Source: Roseburia sp. 831b
GTDB lineage: Bacteria > Bacillota > Clostridia > Lachnospirales > Lachnospiraceae
Reading direction: 5' to 3'
Assembly (NCBI RefSeq): GCF_001940165.2
Contig: NZ_CP135162.1
Location: forward strand, 919,501-983,500
DNA: 64,000 nucleotides
In this document: piece by piece, positions 43,955 to 51,463 of the stretch
Position numbering within the stretch: the stretch's first letter is position 1
Layout of the letters: every line of letters begins with the position of its first letter
Made by a program: the position numbers and the translations under genes
The notes under the pieces: model-generated
What the model saw: the letters and a program-made list of their open reading frames with translations, nothing else
Databases searched by the model: none
What the model was told of the DNA's origin: nothing

Positions 43955-45115
43955 ATGACAAAAATTGATATTATATCAGGATTTTTGGGAGCTGGAAAGA
44001 CAACCTTCATCAAAAAGATGATTGATGAAGTATTTCAGGGAGAAAAGATTGCCTTGATTGAAAATGAATTTGGGGAAGTCGGAATCGATGGAGGATTTTT
44101 AAAGGATTCCGGTGTTCAGATTACAGAGATGAATTCCGGTTGTATCTGCTGTTCTTTGGTAGGTGATTTTGGAAAGAACTTAAATGAAGTAATTACCAAA
44201 TATCATCCAGACCGTATTATCATCGAGCCATCCGGTGTAGGAAAGCTTTCCGATGTTATGAAGTCTGTGATTGATGTTGAAAAAGAACAGGATGTCAAAT
44301 TAAATGGTTTAATTACAGTTGTAAATGCATTAAAAGCCAGCAAACAGATGAAAGCATTTGGCGAATTTTTCAACAACCAGATTGAATACGCAACTACGGT
44401 TGTACTTAGCAGAAGTCAGAATGCAACACCGGAGCAGTTAGAGCTTTGTGTAAAACAGATTCAGGGATTGAATCCAAAGGCTGCAATTATTACAACTGCA
44501 TGGAATCAGATTAAGGGCGAGCAGATTTTAAAAGTAATCGAAGGACAGGATTCTTTGGAAGTGAAACTGATGGCAGAGGAACATGCAAAAGAGGAGCACG
44601 AACACCATCATCATGACCATGACGAACATGAGCACCATCACGACCATGAAGAGCATGACCACGACCATCACGATCATGACGAAAACTGCACTTGCGGCTG
44701 CCATGACCACGACCATGACGAACATGAACATCACCATGACCATGAGGAGCATCATCATGACCACGAGCACCATCATGACCATGACGAGAATTGTACCTGT
44801 GGCTGCCATGACCACGATCATGACCACCATCATGCAGATGATGTATTCACAAGCTGGGGAAAAGAGACACCTCACAAGTTCACAAGAGAAAAGATTGAGG
44901 AAGTCTTAAAGACACTTAGTGAGACAGATGCATACGGAACCATCCTTCGTGCAAAAGGTATGGTAGAAGATGTCAATGGTTCCTGGATTTACTTCGATAT
45001 GGTTCCAGGTGAGTACGAGTTACGTGACGGAGAGCCGGATTATACAGGAAGACTTTGCGTAATCGGTACTGATATTGAAGAGCACAGATTAGAAGAATTA
45101 TTTGGAATCGCCTAA
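43955..45115 (+). CDS. CobW/COG0523-family GTPase metallochaperone with long His-rich insert
   Basis: 386-residue G3E GTPase. The P-loop is GFLGAGKTT (residues 9-17), the metal-binding CxCC is C63-I-C65-C66, and EPSGVGKL follows. Between the GTPase and the C-terminal CobW domain lies an insert of about 90 residues, almost only His, Asp and Glu, with two DENCTCGCHDHDHD units. Such inserts buffer zinc, nickel or cobalt. The C-terminal domain ends WIYFDMVPGEYELRDG. It probably delivers a metal to a client protein. It lies 30 nt before a second CobW-like gene; metal identity is not given by sequence. Confidence 0.9.
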   Translation: MTKIDIISGFLGAGKTTFIKKMIDEVFQGEKIALIENEFGEVGIDGGFLKDSGVQITEMNSGCICCSLVGDFGKNLNEVITKYHPDRIIIEPSGVGKLSDVMKSVIDVEKEQDVKLNGLITVVNALKASKQMKAFGEFFNNQIEYATTVVLSRSQNATPEQLELCVKQIQGLNPKAAIITTAWNQIKGEQILKVIEGQDSLEVKLMAEEHAKEEHEHHHHDHDEHEHHHDHEEHDHDHHDHDENCTCGCHDHDHDEHEHHHDHEEHHHDHEHHHDHDENCTCGCHDHDHDHHHADDVFTSWGKETPHKFTREKIEEVLKTLSETDAYGTILRAKGMVEDVNGSWIYFDMVPGEYELRDGEPDYTGRLCVIGTDIEEHRLEELFGIA

Positions 45116-45145
45116 GAATTTTAGGTATAGAAAGGTATAAAAAGT

Positions 45146-46087
45146 ATGGATGAAGTAGGAGTATATCTGTTTACCGGATTTATGGACAGCGGTAAGACAT
45201 CCCTGATTAAGGATACGTTGATTGAAAACGGATTTGCAGAGCAGGGAAACAGTCTTATCATCTGTTGTGAGGACGGAGACGTAGAATACGAAAAAGAAGA
45301 ACTCGATAAAATCAATACACAGATTGTTTATATTGAAAAAGAAGAAGAGTTCACCGAAGAAAAATTAAACGAGTGGAATAACGAATATCATCCAGACCAG
45401 GTTTTCATTGAGTACAATGGAACCTGGGGAATGGACACCATCTTAGAGATGAAGCTTCCAAAAGAATGGGTGATTGTGCAGTCTCTTGCAACGGTAGATG
45501 CCACCACTTTTGATATGTATCTTGGCAACATGAGAGCTATGATTTTAGAGCAGCTTTTCTCAGCTGATGTCGTGATTTTCAACCGCTGTGATGACAATAC
45601 AGACAGAGGAAAATACCGTCGTACTGTAAAGGCTAACAATCGGAAAGCCCAGATTGTCTATGAGAGAAAAGATGGTACTATCGATGAAAGACCGGAAGAA
45701 CTTCCGTTCGATTTAAACCAGGATGTCATTGAAATCACAGATGCCGATTATGCCATCTGGTATATGGATGCATTGGATAATCCAAAGAAATATCAAGGGA
45801 AAAAAGTAAAATTCCTTGCACTTGTCTACAATCCGGACAAGCTGAAAAAAGGTATTTTTGTTCCAGGCCGTTTTGCGATGACCTGTTGCATCGAGGATGT
45901 TACCTTTATTGGATTTAAGTGTAAATATAAAGAGGAAGATCAGATTCCACATAAATCATGGATTCATATTACCGCAGAAGTGCAGGTAGAATTTGCAAAA
46001 GAATACAAAGGAAAAGGACCGGTTCTTTATCCGGTATCCATCGAGCCGGCAGAAAAACCGGAAGATGAACTTGTATATTTTTCTTAA
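45146..46087 (+). CDS. CobW-like GTPase fused to a DUF1980/YcgQ-like C-terminal domain
   Basis: 313-residue protein. The N-terminal half is a G3E GTPase: P-loop GFMDSGKT (residues 11-18), VFIEYNGTW in place of the EPSG block, VIFNRCD as the guanine-specificity region. It lacks the CxCC of its neighbour. From about residue 210 the sequence (VKFLALVYNP...FVPGRFAMTCCIEDVTFIGF...WIHITAEV) resembles the C-terminal domain of YcgQ/DUF1980 proteins, which are often encoded beside COG0523 GTPases. This is therefore a fusion of two normally separate partners. It follows the first GTPase by 30 nt and ends at a terminator. Confidence 0.75.
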   Translation: MDEVGVYLFTGFMDSGKTSLIKDTLIENGFAEQGNSLIICCEDGDVEYEKEELDKINTQIVYIEKEEEFTEEKLNEWNNEYHPDQVFIEYNGTWGMDTILEMKLPKEWVIVQSLATVDATTFDMYLGNMRAMILEQLFSADVVIFNRCDDNTDRGKYRRTVKANNRKAQIVYERKDGTIDERPEELPFDLNQDVIEITDADYAIWYMDALDNPKKYQGKKVKFLALVYNPDKLKKGIFVPGRFAMTCCIEDVTFIGFKCKYKEEDQIPHKSWIHITAEVQVEFAKEYKGKGPVLYPVSIEPAEKPEDELVYFS

Positions 46088-46124
46088 AAAAGAATGGCGT
46101 ACCAAATGGTTCGCCATTCTTTTT
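46087..46124. terminator. Terminator between the CobW pair and the hemerythrin gene
   Basis: AAAAAGAATGGCG pairs with CGCCATTCTTTTT (ending 46124). It is symmetric in A and T flanks and serves both convergent genes. Confidence 0.85.
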
Positions 46125-46172
46125 GGATATGGATGCACACCCTGAATTTCAAATCATCTTTCCATAAACAAC

Positions 46173-46982
46173 TTAATTCAAAGAAGCTGCATATTCCCCA
46201 ATTTTTTTATCCATTTTTAAAATATGTACAATAAGCCAGTTCAGCAAAAAGTCAACCAGTTCTTCTAGGTAAGCCTGCTGATTGTCGTCCATCTCATCCA
46301 GATTAATCTCATTTAACTTGTCACAGAAAGAAGTGTGTGCATACTGCTGTGCAACCAATCCCGGATAGCCGATTTTCTTCATATAAGCTTCCTCGTGCTG
46401 GAAATGTTTAACGGTGTAATCTTTTAGTTTGGAAAGAACAGCCATAATAGCATCGTATTTATCGTGAAGCAAATCCGCATGAATCAAATCATTGGCTTCC
46501 TTGATGATGGCAAACAGCTGTCTGTGTTCTGTATCAATCTGTTCCACTCCGGTCAGATATTCATTGGTAAAGGAAAATGGAGACTGGAATTTCCCAATCA
46601 TAATATCGCTTCCTAAAATATGACCGAACAGCCAGTGAACCAGGTAGTTTAAAAGGTCAAGCAATGCATAACGGAGCGCAGAATCTGAAAAACCGGATAA
46701 GTCGGTCTGGTTGATTCTTGCGACAAAGGCAGCATGTTCCTCTTTCTGGCGTGCTAATTCCGGGTCATGGATGCTTTCCATATAAGCCTCCTCGTTGGAA
46801 AAATGTTTGATGGTATAGTCCACTAATTTTTTTAGTACGGATGCGGATAAGGTACGCAGTTGACTGGAATCAGCTTTATCTAAAATATCCTGCAGTTCAT
46901 TTACCAGTTGGAACAGCTGTCTGTGTTCCTCATCTATTTCTGGAATTCCGATCATACAATCGTCTGTAAATTGATAATGCAT
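46173..46982 (-). CDS. Double-domain bacteriohemerythrin
   Basis: 269-residue cytosolic protein with two tandem hemerythrin domains (about 1-130 and 138-269) that bind a di-iron centre and oxygen. Ligands in domain 1: H20, H60, E64, Q79, H83, H121, D126. Domain 2: H153, H193, E197, Q212, H216, H253, D258. The position that is His in classical hemerythrins, four residues before H83 and H216, is Gln in both domains. ATG 46982 follows GGAGG at 8 nt; an upstream 26-residue extension is rejected. It may sense or scavenge oxygen in this anaerobe. It is monocistronic. Confidence 0.9.
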   Translation of the reverse strand: MHYQFTDDCMIGIPEIDEEHRQLFQLVNELQDILDKADSSQLRTLSASVLKKLVDYTIKHFSNEEAYMESIHDPELARQKEEHAAFVARINQTDLSGFSDSALRYALLDLLNYLVHWLFGHILGSDIMIGKFQSPFSFTNEYLTGVEQIDTEHRQLFAIIKEANDLIHADLLHDKYDAIMAVLSKLKDYTVKHFQHEEAYMKKIGYPGLVAQQYAHTSFCDKLNEINLDEMDDNQQAYLEELVDFLLNWLIVHILKMDKKIGEYAASLN

Positions 46983-47127
46983 AAACAATGCCTCCTGTCT
47001 TTTGAAATGATGTAGGCAAATGCATAAATTAAAAAATTGCCTCTCTTTATGATAACACAAAAAGACAACGGGGGAGGGACTGATTCAGGCAAAGTTAGGG
47101 TTGAAAATGTATATTTCAAAAATTGTG

Positions 47128-47156
47128 TTGACAAAAACAATTTAAAGTCGTAAAGT
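47128..47156 (+). promoter_or_regulatory. Promoter of the T-box/trpXYZ transcript
   Basis: -35 TTGACA (47128-47133), 17-bp spacer, -10 TAAAGT (47151-47156), placing the start just before the T-box stem I. Confidence 0.7.
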
Positions 47157-47162
47157 GTTGAT

Positions 47163-47426
47163 ATAAGAAAAACCGATGAGAAAGAGTAGTAAGTAGTTCA
47201 TCGAAGTTACAGAGAGTCGCAGATGGTGGAATTGCGATACGAAGAGGATTACAGAATGGACTTTTGAGGGCGGCCTGAACATACAGTAGGAGTCGCCGGG
47301 ATCCAAACCCGTTATCAAGTTGGCATGTATAGTTGTACATGATAGAGTGGACATTTTGTCAAGATGAGTGGTACCGCGATAATAAGAATTTATTACCGTC
47401 TCAAGCGTTAGCTTGGGGCGGTTTTT
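47163..47426 (+). ncRNA. Tryptophan T-box riboswitch leader
   Basis: Canonical T-box leader. Stem I starts GATGAGAAAGAGTAGT, has AGAGAG (47211-47216) and an apical GATGGTGGAAT loop. The specifier is TGG (Trp) at 47257-47259, in the expected GAA-NNN-A context. The stem II AGTAGG motif and stem III with CCCGTTATC follow. The T-box core TGGTACCGCG is at 47369-47378. The terminator, ACCGTCTCAAGC/GCTTGGGGCGGT plus TTTT (47395-47426), competes with the antiterminator. Uncharged tRNA-Trp should switch on the transporter genes. Confidence 0.9.
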
Positions 47427-47462
47427 GTTTTATAAGAAAGCAGCCTTTCTTATAAAACAAAA
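47423..47462 (+). repeat. 18-bp perfect hairpin just after the T-box terminator
   Basis: TTTTGTTTTATAAGAAAG (47423-47440) pairs perfectly with CTTTCTTATAAAACAAAA (47445-47462) around CAGC. It shares the terminator T-run, so read-through transcripts begin the coding part behind a very stable stem. No T-run follows, so it is more likely an mRNA-stability or processing element than a second terminator. Confidence 0.65.
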
Positions 47463-47538
47463 TGTTTCGCAAAGATATGACCCAGGTTTTTCTAAAGAAT
47501 AAAATGAGGTATGCCAATAGGCAGGAATGGAGGAAATT

Positions 47539-48612
47539 ATGAAAAAGAAAATGATGGCAGTAATGATGGTATTGGCAATGGCTTCGGTATCCATGATGGG
47601 ATGTGGAACAGGCGCATCAGGTGATGCAGCGGCATCAGCCAAGACAGCATCAACAGAAAATGGAAGTGCAAAAGAAGGAGACGTATATAAAGTTGGAATT
47701 GTGCAGTATGTTGACGATGCATCCTTGAATCAGATTGAAGCAGCAATCGAGGAAGAACTTGCAGCAAAGGGGGCAGAACTTGGGGTTACTTTTGATTTCG
47801 CAGATTATAAATATAATGGTCAGGCAGATTCGACTAATCTGAATCAGATTGCAACGGATTTGGTTGCAAAAGATGTGGATGTGATTATTCCAATTGCGAC
47901 ACCTGCAGCAATGATTATGCAAAATGCGACAGAAGATAATCAGATTCCGGTTGTATTTTCCGCAGTTTCAGATCCAGTAGGTGCAGGACTGGTAGAAAGT
48001 ATGGATGCACCGGGAGCAAATATTACCGGAACATCGGATGCTCTTGACACCAATGCTATTATGGAACTGATGCTTGCAGCAAATCCAGATTTGAAGACAT
48101 TAGGTTTACTTTATGATAAGAGCCAGGACGGTTCCATCGGTGCGATTGAGGATGCAAAGGCTTTTTGTGACGAACATGACATTGCTTATGTAGAAAAAAC
48201 AGGAACAAATAACGGAGAGATTTCCTTAGCGGCAGATGCACTTGTGGCAGCCGGAGTAGACGCAGTCTTTACCCCAACCGACAATACCGTTATGACAGCA
48301 GAACTTGCAATCTATGAGAAATTTGTGGATGCAAAGATTCCACATTATACAGGAGCAGATTCCTTTGCATTAAACGGAGCATTCTGCGGATACGGTGTCA
48401 ACTATGCAGAACTTGGAACGGCAACTGCGGATATGGTAGCAGACATTTTGGTAAATGGAGCAAAACCAGAGACAACACCGGTTAAAACCTTGGATAACGG
48501 AATTGTGACGGTCAACACAGAGACAGCCAAGGCAATTGGACTGGATTATACCATGTTTGCCGATATGGCAGAAGCACTGGTTGAGACAAAGACAGCAGAG
48601 GAATTCCAGTAA
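47539..48612 (+). CDS. trpX: TrpX-type ABC transporter substrate-binding lipoprotein (tryptophan)
   Basis: 357-residue lipoprotein: lipobox SMMGC with C22, a short Ala/Ser-rich spacer, then a COG2984-type periplasmic binding fold (YKVGIVQYVDDASLNQIE, VDVIIPIATPAAM, VFTPTDNTVM). Tryptophan specificity comes from the Trp T-box in its leader; trpXYZ transporters regulated this way are known in Firmicutes. ATG 47539 has GGAGG 5 nt upstream; a start four codons earlier is less likely. Permease and ATPase genes follow directly. Confidence 0.88.
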   Translation: MKKKMMAVMMVLAMASVSMMGCGTGASGDAAASAKTASTENGSAKEGDVYKVGIVQYVDDASLNQIEAAIEEELAAKGAELGVTFDFADYKYNGQADSTNLNQIATDLVAKDVDVIIPIATPAAMIMQNATEDNQIPVVFSAVSDPVGAGLVESMDAPGANITGTSDALDTNAIMELMLAANPDLKTLGLLYDKSQDGSIGAIEDAKAFCDEHDIAYVEKTGTNNGEISLAADALVAAGVDAVFTPTDNTVMTAELAIYEKFVDAKIPHYTGADSFALNGAFCGYGVNYAELGTATADMVADILVNGAKPETTPVKTLDNGIVTVNTETAKAIGLDYTMFADMAEALVETKTAEEFQ

Positions 48613-48654
48613 GATAAACGGAATAAAATTTAGAAATAAGGGGCGGAGAAGAAG

Positions 48655-49626
48655 ATGGGTTCTATTTTTTCAATTACGATTATACAAAGTGCATTAGAGC
48701 TTGGATTTATATATTCCTTAGTAGCGTTAGCACTGTTTATTTCTTTTTCCATTTTAAATATTGCAGATTTATCGACAGACGGCTGTTTTACATTAGGATG
48801 TGCGGTCTGCGCAACGGTGACACTGGCAGGTCATCCAATCCTTGGCCTTTTTGCAGCGATGGGAGCGGGCATCTGTTCCGGCTTTATCACAGCCTTTTTA
48901 CAGACCAAAATGGGAATTGAATCTATTTTAGCTGGTATCATTGTAAACACTGGATTGTATACCATCAATATTGCGGTGATGGGATTTGCGTCCAACATCA
49001 ATCTGTTTAGCTGTGATTCAGTGTTCAGTTATGCAAAAAATCTGATTGGAGGAACCTGGTATAAGCTGATTGTCGTAGCAATTGTCGTTGTTGTGATAGG
49101 AGTTCTTCTCGCATTTTTCTTAAATACAAGGCTTGGTCTTTCGGTAAGGGCAACCGGGGATAATCCGGATATGGTAAGGGCATCGAGCATTAACACAAGT
49201 TTTATGATTACCATCGGACTTTGTGTTGCAAATGCCTTGACCGGTCTTTCCGGTGGACTTTTGGCGCAGTATCAGAAATCCTGTGATATTAACCTTGGAA
49301 CCGGAATGGTAACCATTGCGTTGGCGAGTCTGATTATCGGAGAAACGATTTTTGGAAAAGGCGGCATGGTAAGACGTGTGATTGGTGTTGTGGTCGGCAG
49401 CTGCCTGTATCGTTTTATGGTGGCGGTTGCCTTATCGCTTAGTATTCCGGCAGAATGTCTAAAACTGGTTTCAGCCCTGATTGTAGCGGTGGCAATTGCA
49501 CTTCCATACATAAAAAAGCAGGCGGGATTCTACAAACAGAAACGCTTAGCAAAAGAGCAGAACCATGTCTACTATGAAGAGATTGTGGCAAAACAAAATG
49601 AAGAGGGAGGAAACGCATCATGTTAA
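48655..49626 (+). CDS. trpY: TrpY-type ABC transporter permease
   Basis: 323-residue membrane permease of the branched-chain-amino-acid type (COG4120), with about eight hydrophobic helices. LFISFSILNIADLSTDGCFTLG and RATGDNPDMVRASSINT are characteristic, the latter being the ATPase-coupling loop. It follows trpX by 42 nt and overlaps the ATPase gene by 7 nt. It should form a homodimeric channel for tryptophan uptake. Confidence 0.88.
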   Translation: MGSIFSITIIQSALELGFIYSLVALALFISFSILNIADLSTDGCFTLGCAVCATVTLAGHPILGLFAAMGAGICSGFITAFLQTKMGIESILAGIIVNTGLYTINIAVMGFASNINLFSCDSVFSYAKNLIGGTWYKLIVVAIVVVVIGVLLAFFLNTRLGLSVRATGDNPDMVRASSINTSFMITIGLCVANALTGLSGGLLAQYQKSCDINLGTGMVTIALASLIIGETIFGKGGMVRRVIGVVVGSCLYRFMVAVALSLSIPAECLKLVSALIVAVAIALPYIKKQAGFYKQKRLAKEQNHVYYEEIVAKQNEEGGNASC

Positions 49627-50432
49627 TTATGAAAAATATCAGTAAAACCTTCCATCCGGGCACGGTCAATGAGAAAAAGGCATTACAGAACCTGAATTTA
49701 GAATTAAAAGATGGAGATTTTGCAACAATTATAGGAAGTAACGGAGCAGGAAAATCGACACTGTTCAACGCTATTACGGGTTCTTTTTTCGTGGATGAAG
49801 GGCTTATTTTATTGGATGGGGAAGATATTACCTACCAGAAAGAACATGTCAGAAGTAAAGTGATTGGCCACCTGTTTCAGGATCCATTAAAGGGAACGGC
49901 ACCTCATATGACAATAGAAGAAAATATGGCACTTGCGTATCTTCGTTCCAAAACGGCAAAAAATGCTTATTTTAGCAGAATCAGACAAAGCGATAAAAAG
50001 ATGTTCCGTGAGTATCTCGAACGCTTGCATATGGGCTTAGAGGACCGCATGAAAGAGCCGGTAGGACTGTTATCCGGAGGACAAAGACAGGCACTTACGC
50101 TTTTGATGGCGACGATGGTTACTCCAAAAATCTTACTTTTGGATGAGCATACGGCAGCACTTGACCCTGCCACGGCGCAAAAGGTATTAGCGCTGACGAA
50201 GGAAATCATATCGGATCGGAACATAAGCTGTCTGATGGTCACACACAACATGCACCAGGCATTGGAACTTGGAAACAGGACCTTAATGATGGATTCTGGA
50301 AAAATTGTGTTAGATGTATCGGGAGAAGAGCGTGAACGTATGAATGTGGATGATTTGTTAGAACAATTTTCCATCCATGCCGGGAAAAAACTGGATAATG
50401 ATCGTATTTTGTTTTCAAAAGTAGAAGAATAA
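49620..50432 (+). CDS. trpZ: TrpZ-type ABC transporter ATP-binding protein
   Basis: 270-residue ABC ATPase (COG1101). Walker A is GSNGAGKST, the signature LLSGGQRQALT, Walker B ILLLDEHTAALD, and the switch His lies in VTHNMHQA. ATG 49620 overlaps the end of trpY and has GGAGG inside it. It energises tryptophan import with TrpX and TrpY. The operon ends at the terminator at 50455. Confidence 0.9.
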   Translation: MLIMKNISKTFHPGTVNEKKALQNLNLELKDGDFATIIGSNGAGKSTLFNAITGSFFVDEGLILLDGEDITYQKEHVRSKVIGHLFQDPLKGTAPHMTIEENMALAYLRSKTAKNAYFSRIRQSDKKMFREYLERLHMGLEDRMKEPVGLLSGGQRQALTLLMATMVTPKILLLDEHTAALDPATAQKVLALTKEIISDRNISCLMVTHNMHQALELGNRTLMMDSGKIVLDVSGEERERMNVDDLLEQFSIHAGKKLDNDRILFSKVEE

Positions 50433-50454
50433 AAAATATTTGTCAATTTTATCA

Positions 50455-50492
50455 GAAAAGTCGTTGCTATTTTGCGGCTTTTCCTTTATTAT
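50455..50492 (+). promoter_or_regulatory. trpXYZ terminator overlapping the nfnAB promoter
   Basis: GAAAAGTCG (50455-50463) pairs with CGGCTTTTC (50475-50483), followed by CTTTATT. Within the same stretch, -35 TTGCTA (50464-50469), 17-bp spacer and -10 TATTAT (50487-50492) form a promoter for nfnA. The terminator loop thus doubles as a promoter element. Confidence 0.55.
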
Positions 50493-50536
50493 GGTAAAGT
50501 GTGAGTGTATATACAAAAAGATTTAGGAGGAAGAAA

Positions 50537-51415
50537 ATGTATCCAATCGTTAGAAGAGAAAAACTTGCAGATAAAATTTATCTGATGGATGTAAAAGCAC
50601 CTCGTGTGGCAAAACATTGCCAGCCAGGTCAGTTCGTTATCGTAAAAATCGATGAGGAAGGAGAACGTATTCCATTAACCATCTGTGATTATGATAGAGA
50701 AGCAGGTACGATTACCATCGTGTTCCAGACTGTCGGAGCATCAACAGAGCGTATGGTTTCCTTACAGGAAGGGGATGCATTCCAGGATTTTGTCGGACCG
50801 TTAGGCTGTCCGTCTGATTTGATTGAAGAAGATGTGGAAGAGTTAAAGAAGAAAAAGATTGTCTTTGTTGCCGGTGGTGTAGGAACAGCTCCTGTATATC
50901 CACAGGTAAAATGGCTTCATGAACATGGCGTTGACTGTGATGTTATCATGGGTTCTAAGACAAAAGATCTTTTGATTTTAGTAGAAGAAATGAGAAAAGT
51001 TGCAACAAATTTATATGTTACAACAGATGATGGTACTTATGGATTCCATGGTATGGGAACCAACCAGTTACAGGAACTTTGGGATAAAGGTATCCGTTAT
51101 GATCATTGTGTTGCAATCGGACCAATGATTATGATGAAATTTGTCTGCAAACTGACAAAAGAATTAGGAATTCCAACCGTTGTTTCCATGAACCCGATTA
51201 TGGTAGATGGAACTGGTATGTGTGGAGCCTGTCGTCTTGTTGTAGGCGATGAGGTGAAGTTTGCCTGTGTAGACGGACCAGAGTTTGATGGACATAAAGT
51301 AGATTTTGATCAGGCCATGAGAAGACAGGCGCAGTATAAGACAGAGGAAGGCCGTGCAATGTTAAAATTACAGGAGGGTGATACCCATCACGGTGGATGT
51401 GGAAACTGTCAGTAA
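50537..51415 (+). CDS. nfnA: NfnA-type ferredoxin-NADP reductase subunit (sulfide/dihydroorotate dehydrogenase-like FAD/NAD protein)
   Basis: 292-residue FAD- and NAD-binding subunit with one [2Fe-2S] cluster. An FNR-type FAD domain (RIPLTICDYD) is followed by a nucleotide-binding domain (FVAGGVGTAPVYP) and a C-terminal cluster motif MCGACRLVV with a further Cys in KFACVDGPEF. With the next gene it forms the electron-bifurcating NADH-dependent reduced ferredoxin:NADP+ oxidoreductase that supplies NADPH in fermenting clostridia. ATG 50537 follows AGGAGG at 6 nt; a 12-residue extension is rejected. Gap to nfnB is 48 nt. Confidence 0.9.
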   Translation: MYPIVRREKLADKIYLMDVKAPRVAKHCQPGQFVIVKIDEEGERIPLTICDYDREAGTITIVFQTVGASTERMVSLQEGDAFQDFVGPLGCPSDLIEEDVEELKKKKIVFVAGGVGTAPVYPQVKWLHEHGVDCDVIMGSKTKDLLILVEEMRKVATNLYVTTDDGTYGFHGMGTNQLQELWDKGIRYDHCVAIGPMIMMKFVCKLTKELGIPTVVSMNPIMVDGTGMCGACRLVVGDEVKFACVDGPEFDGHKVDFDQAMRRQAQYKTEEGRAMLKLQEGDTHHGGCGNCQ

Positions 51416-51463
51416 AGTTTGCGTTTTTAAATCGAAGAATATGTAAGAAAAAGGAGAATTTTC

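Noticed and set aside
44590..44840. Repeated DNA in the His-rich insert considered as a tandem-repeat array or CRISPR
   Set aside because: Units are irregular, in frame and lack unique spacers; they are coding low-complexity sequence.
44528..44875. Met/Val-rich 115-codon antisense frame opposite the CobW His-rich insert
   Set aside because: It is the reverse of CAY/GAY repeat codons, not a membrane protein.
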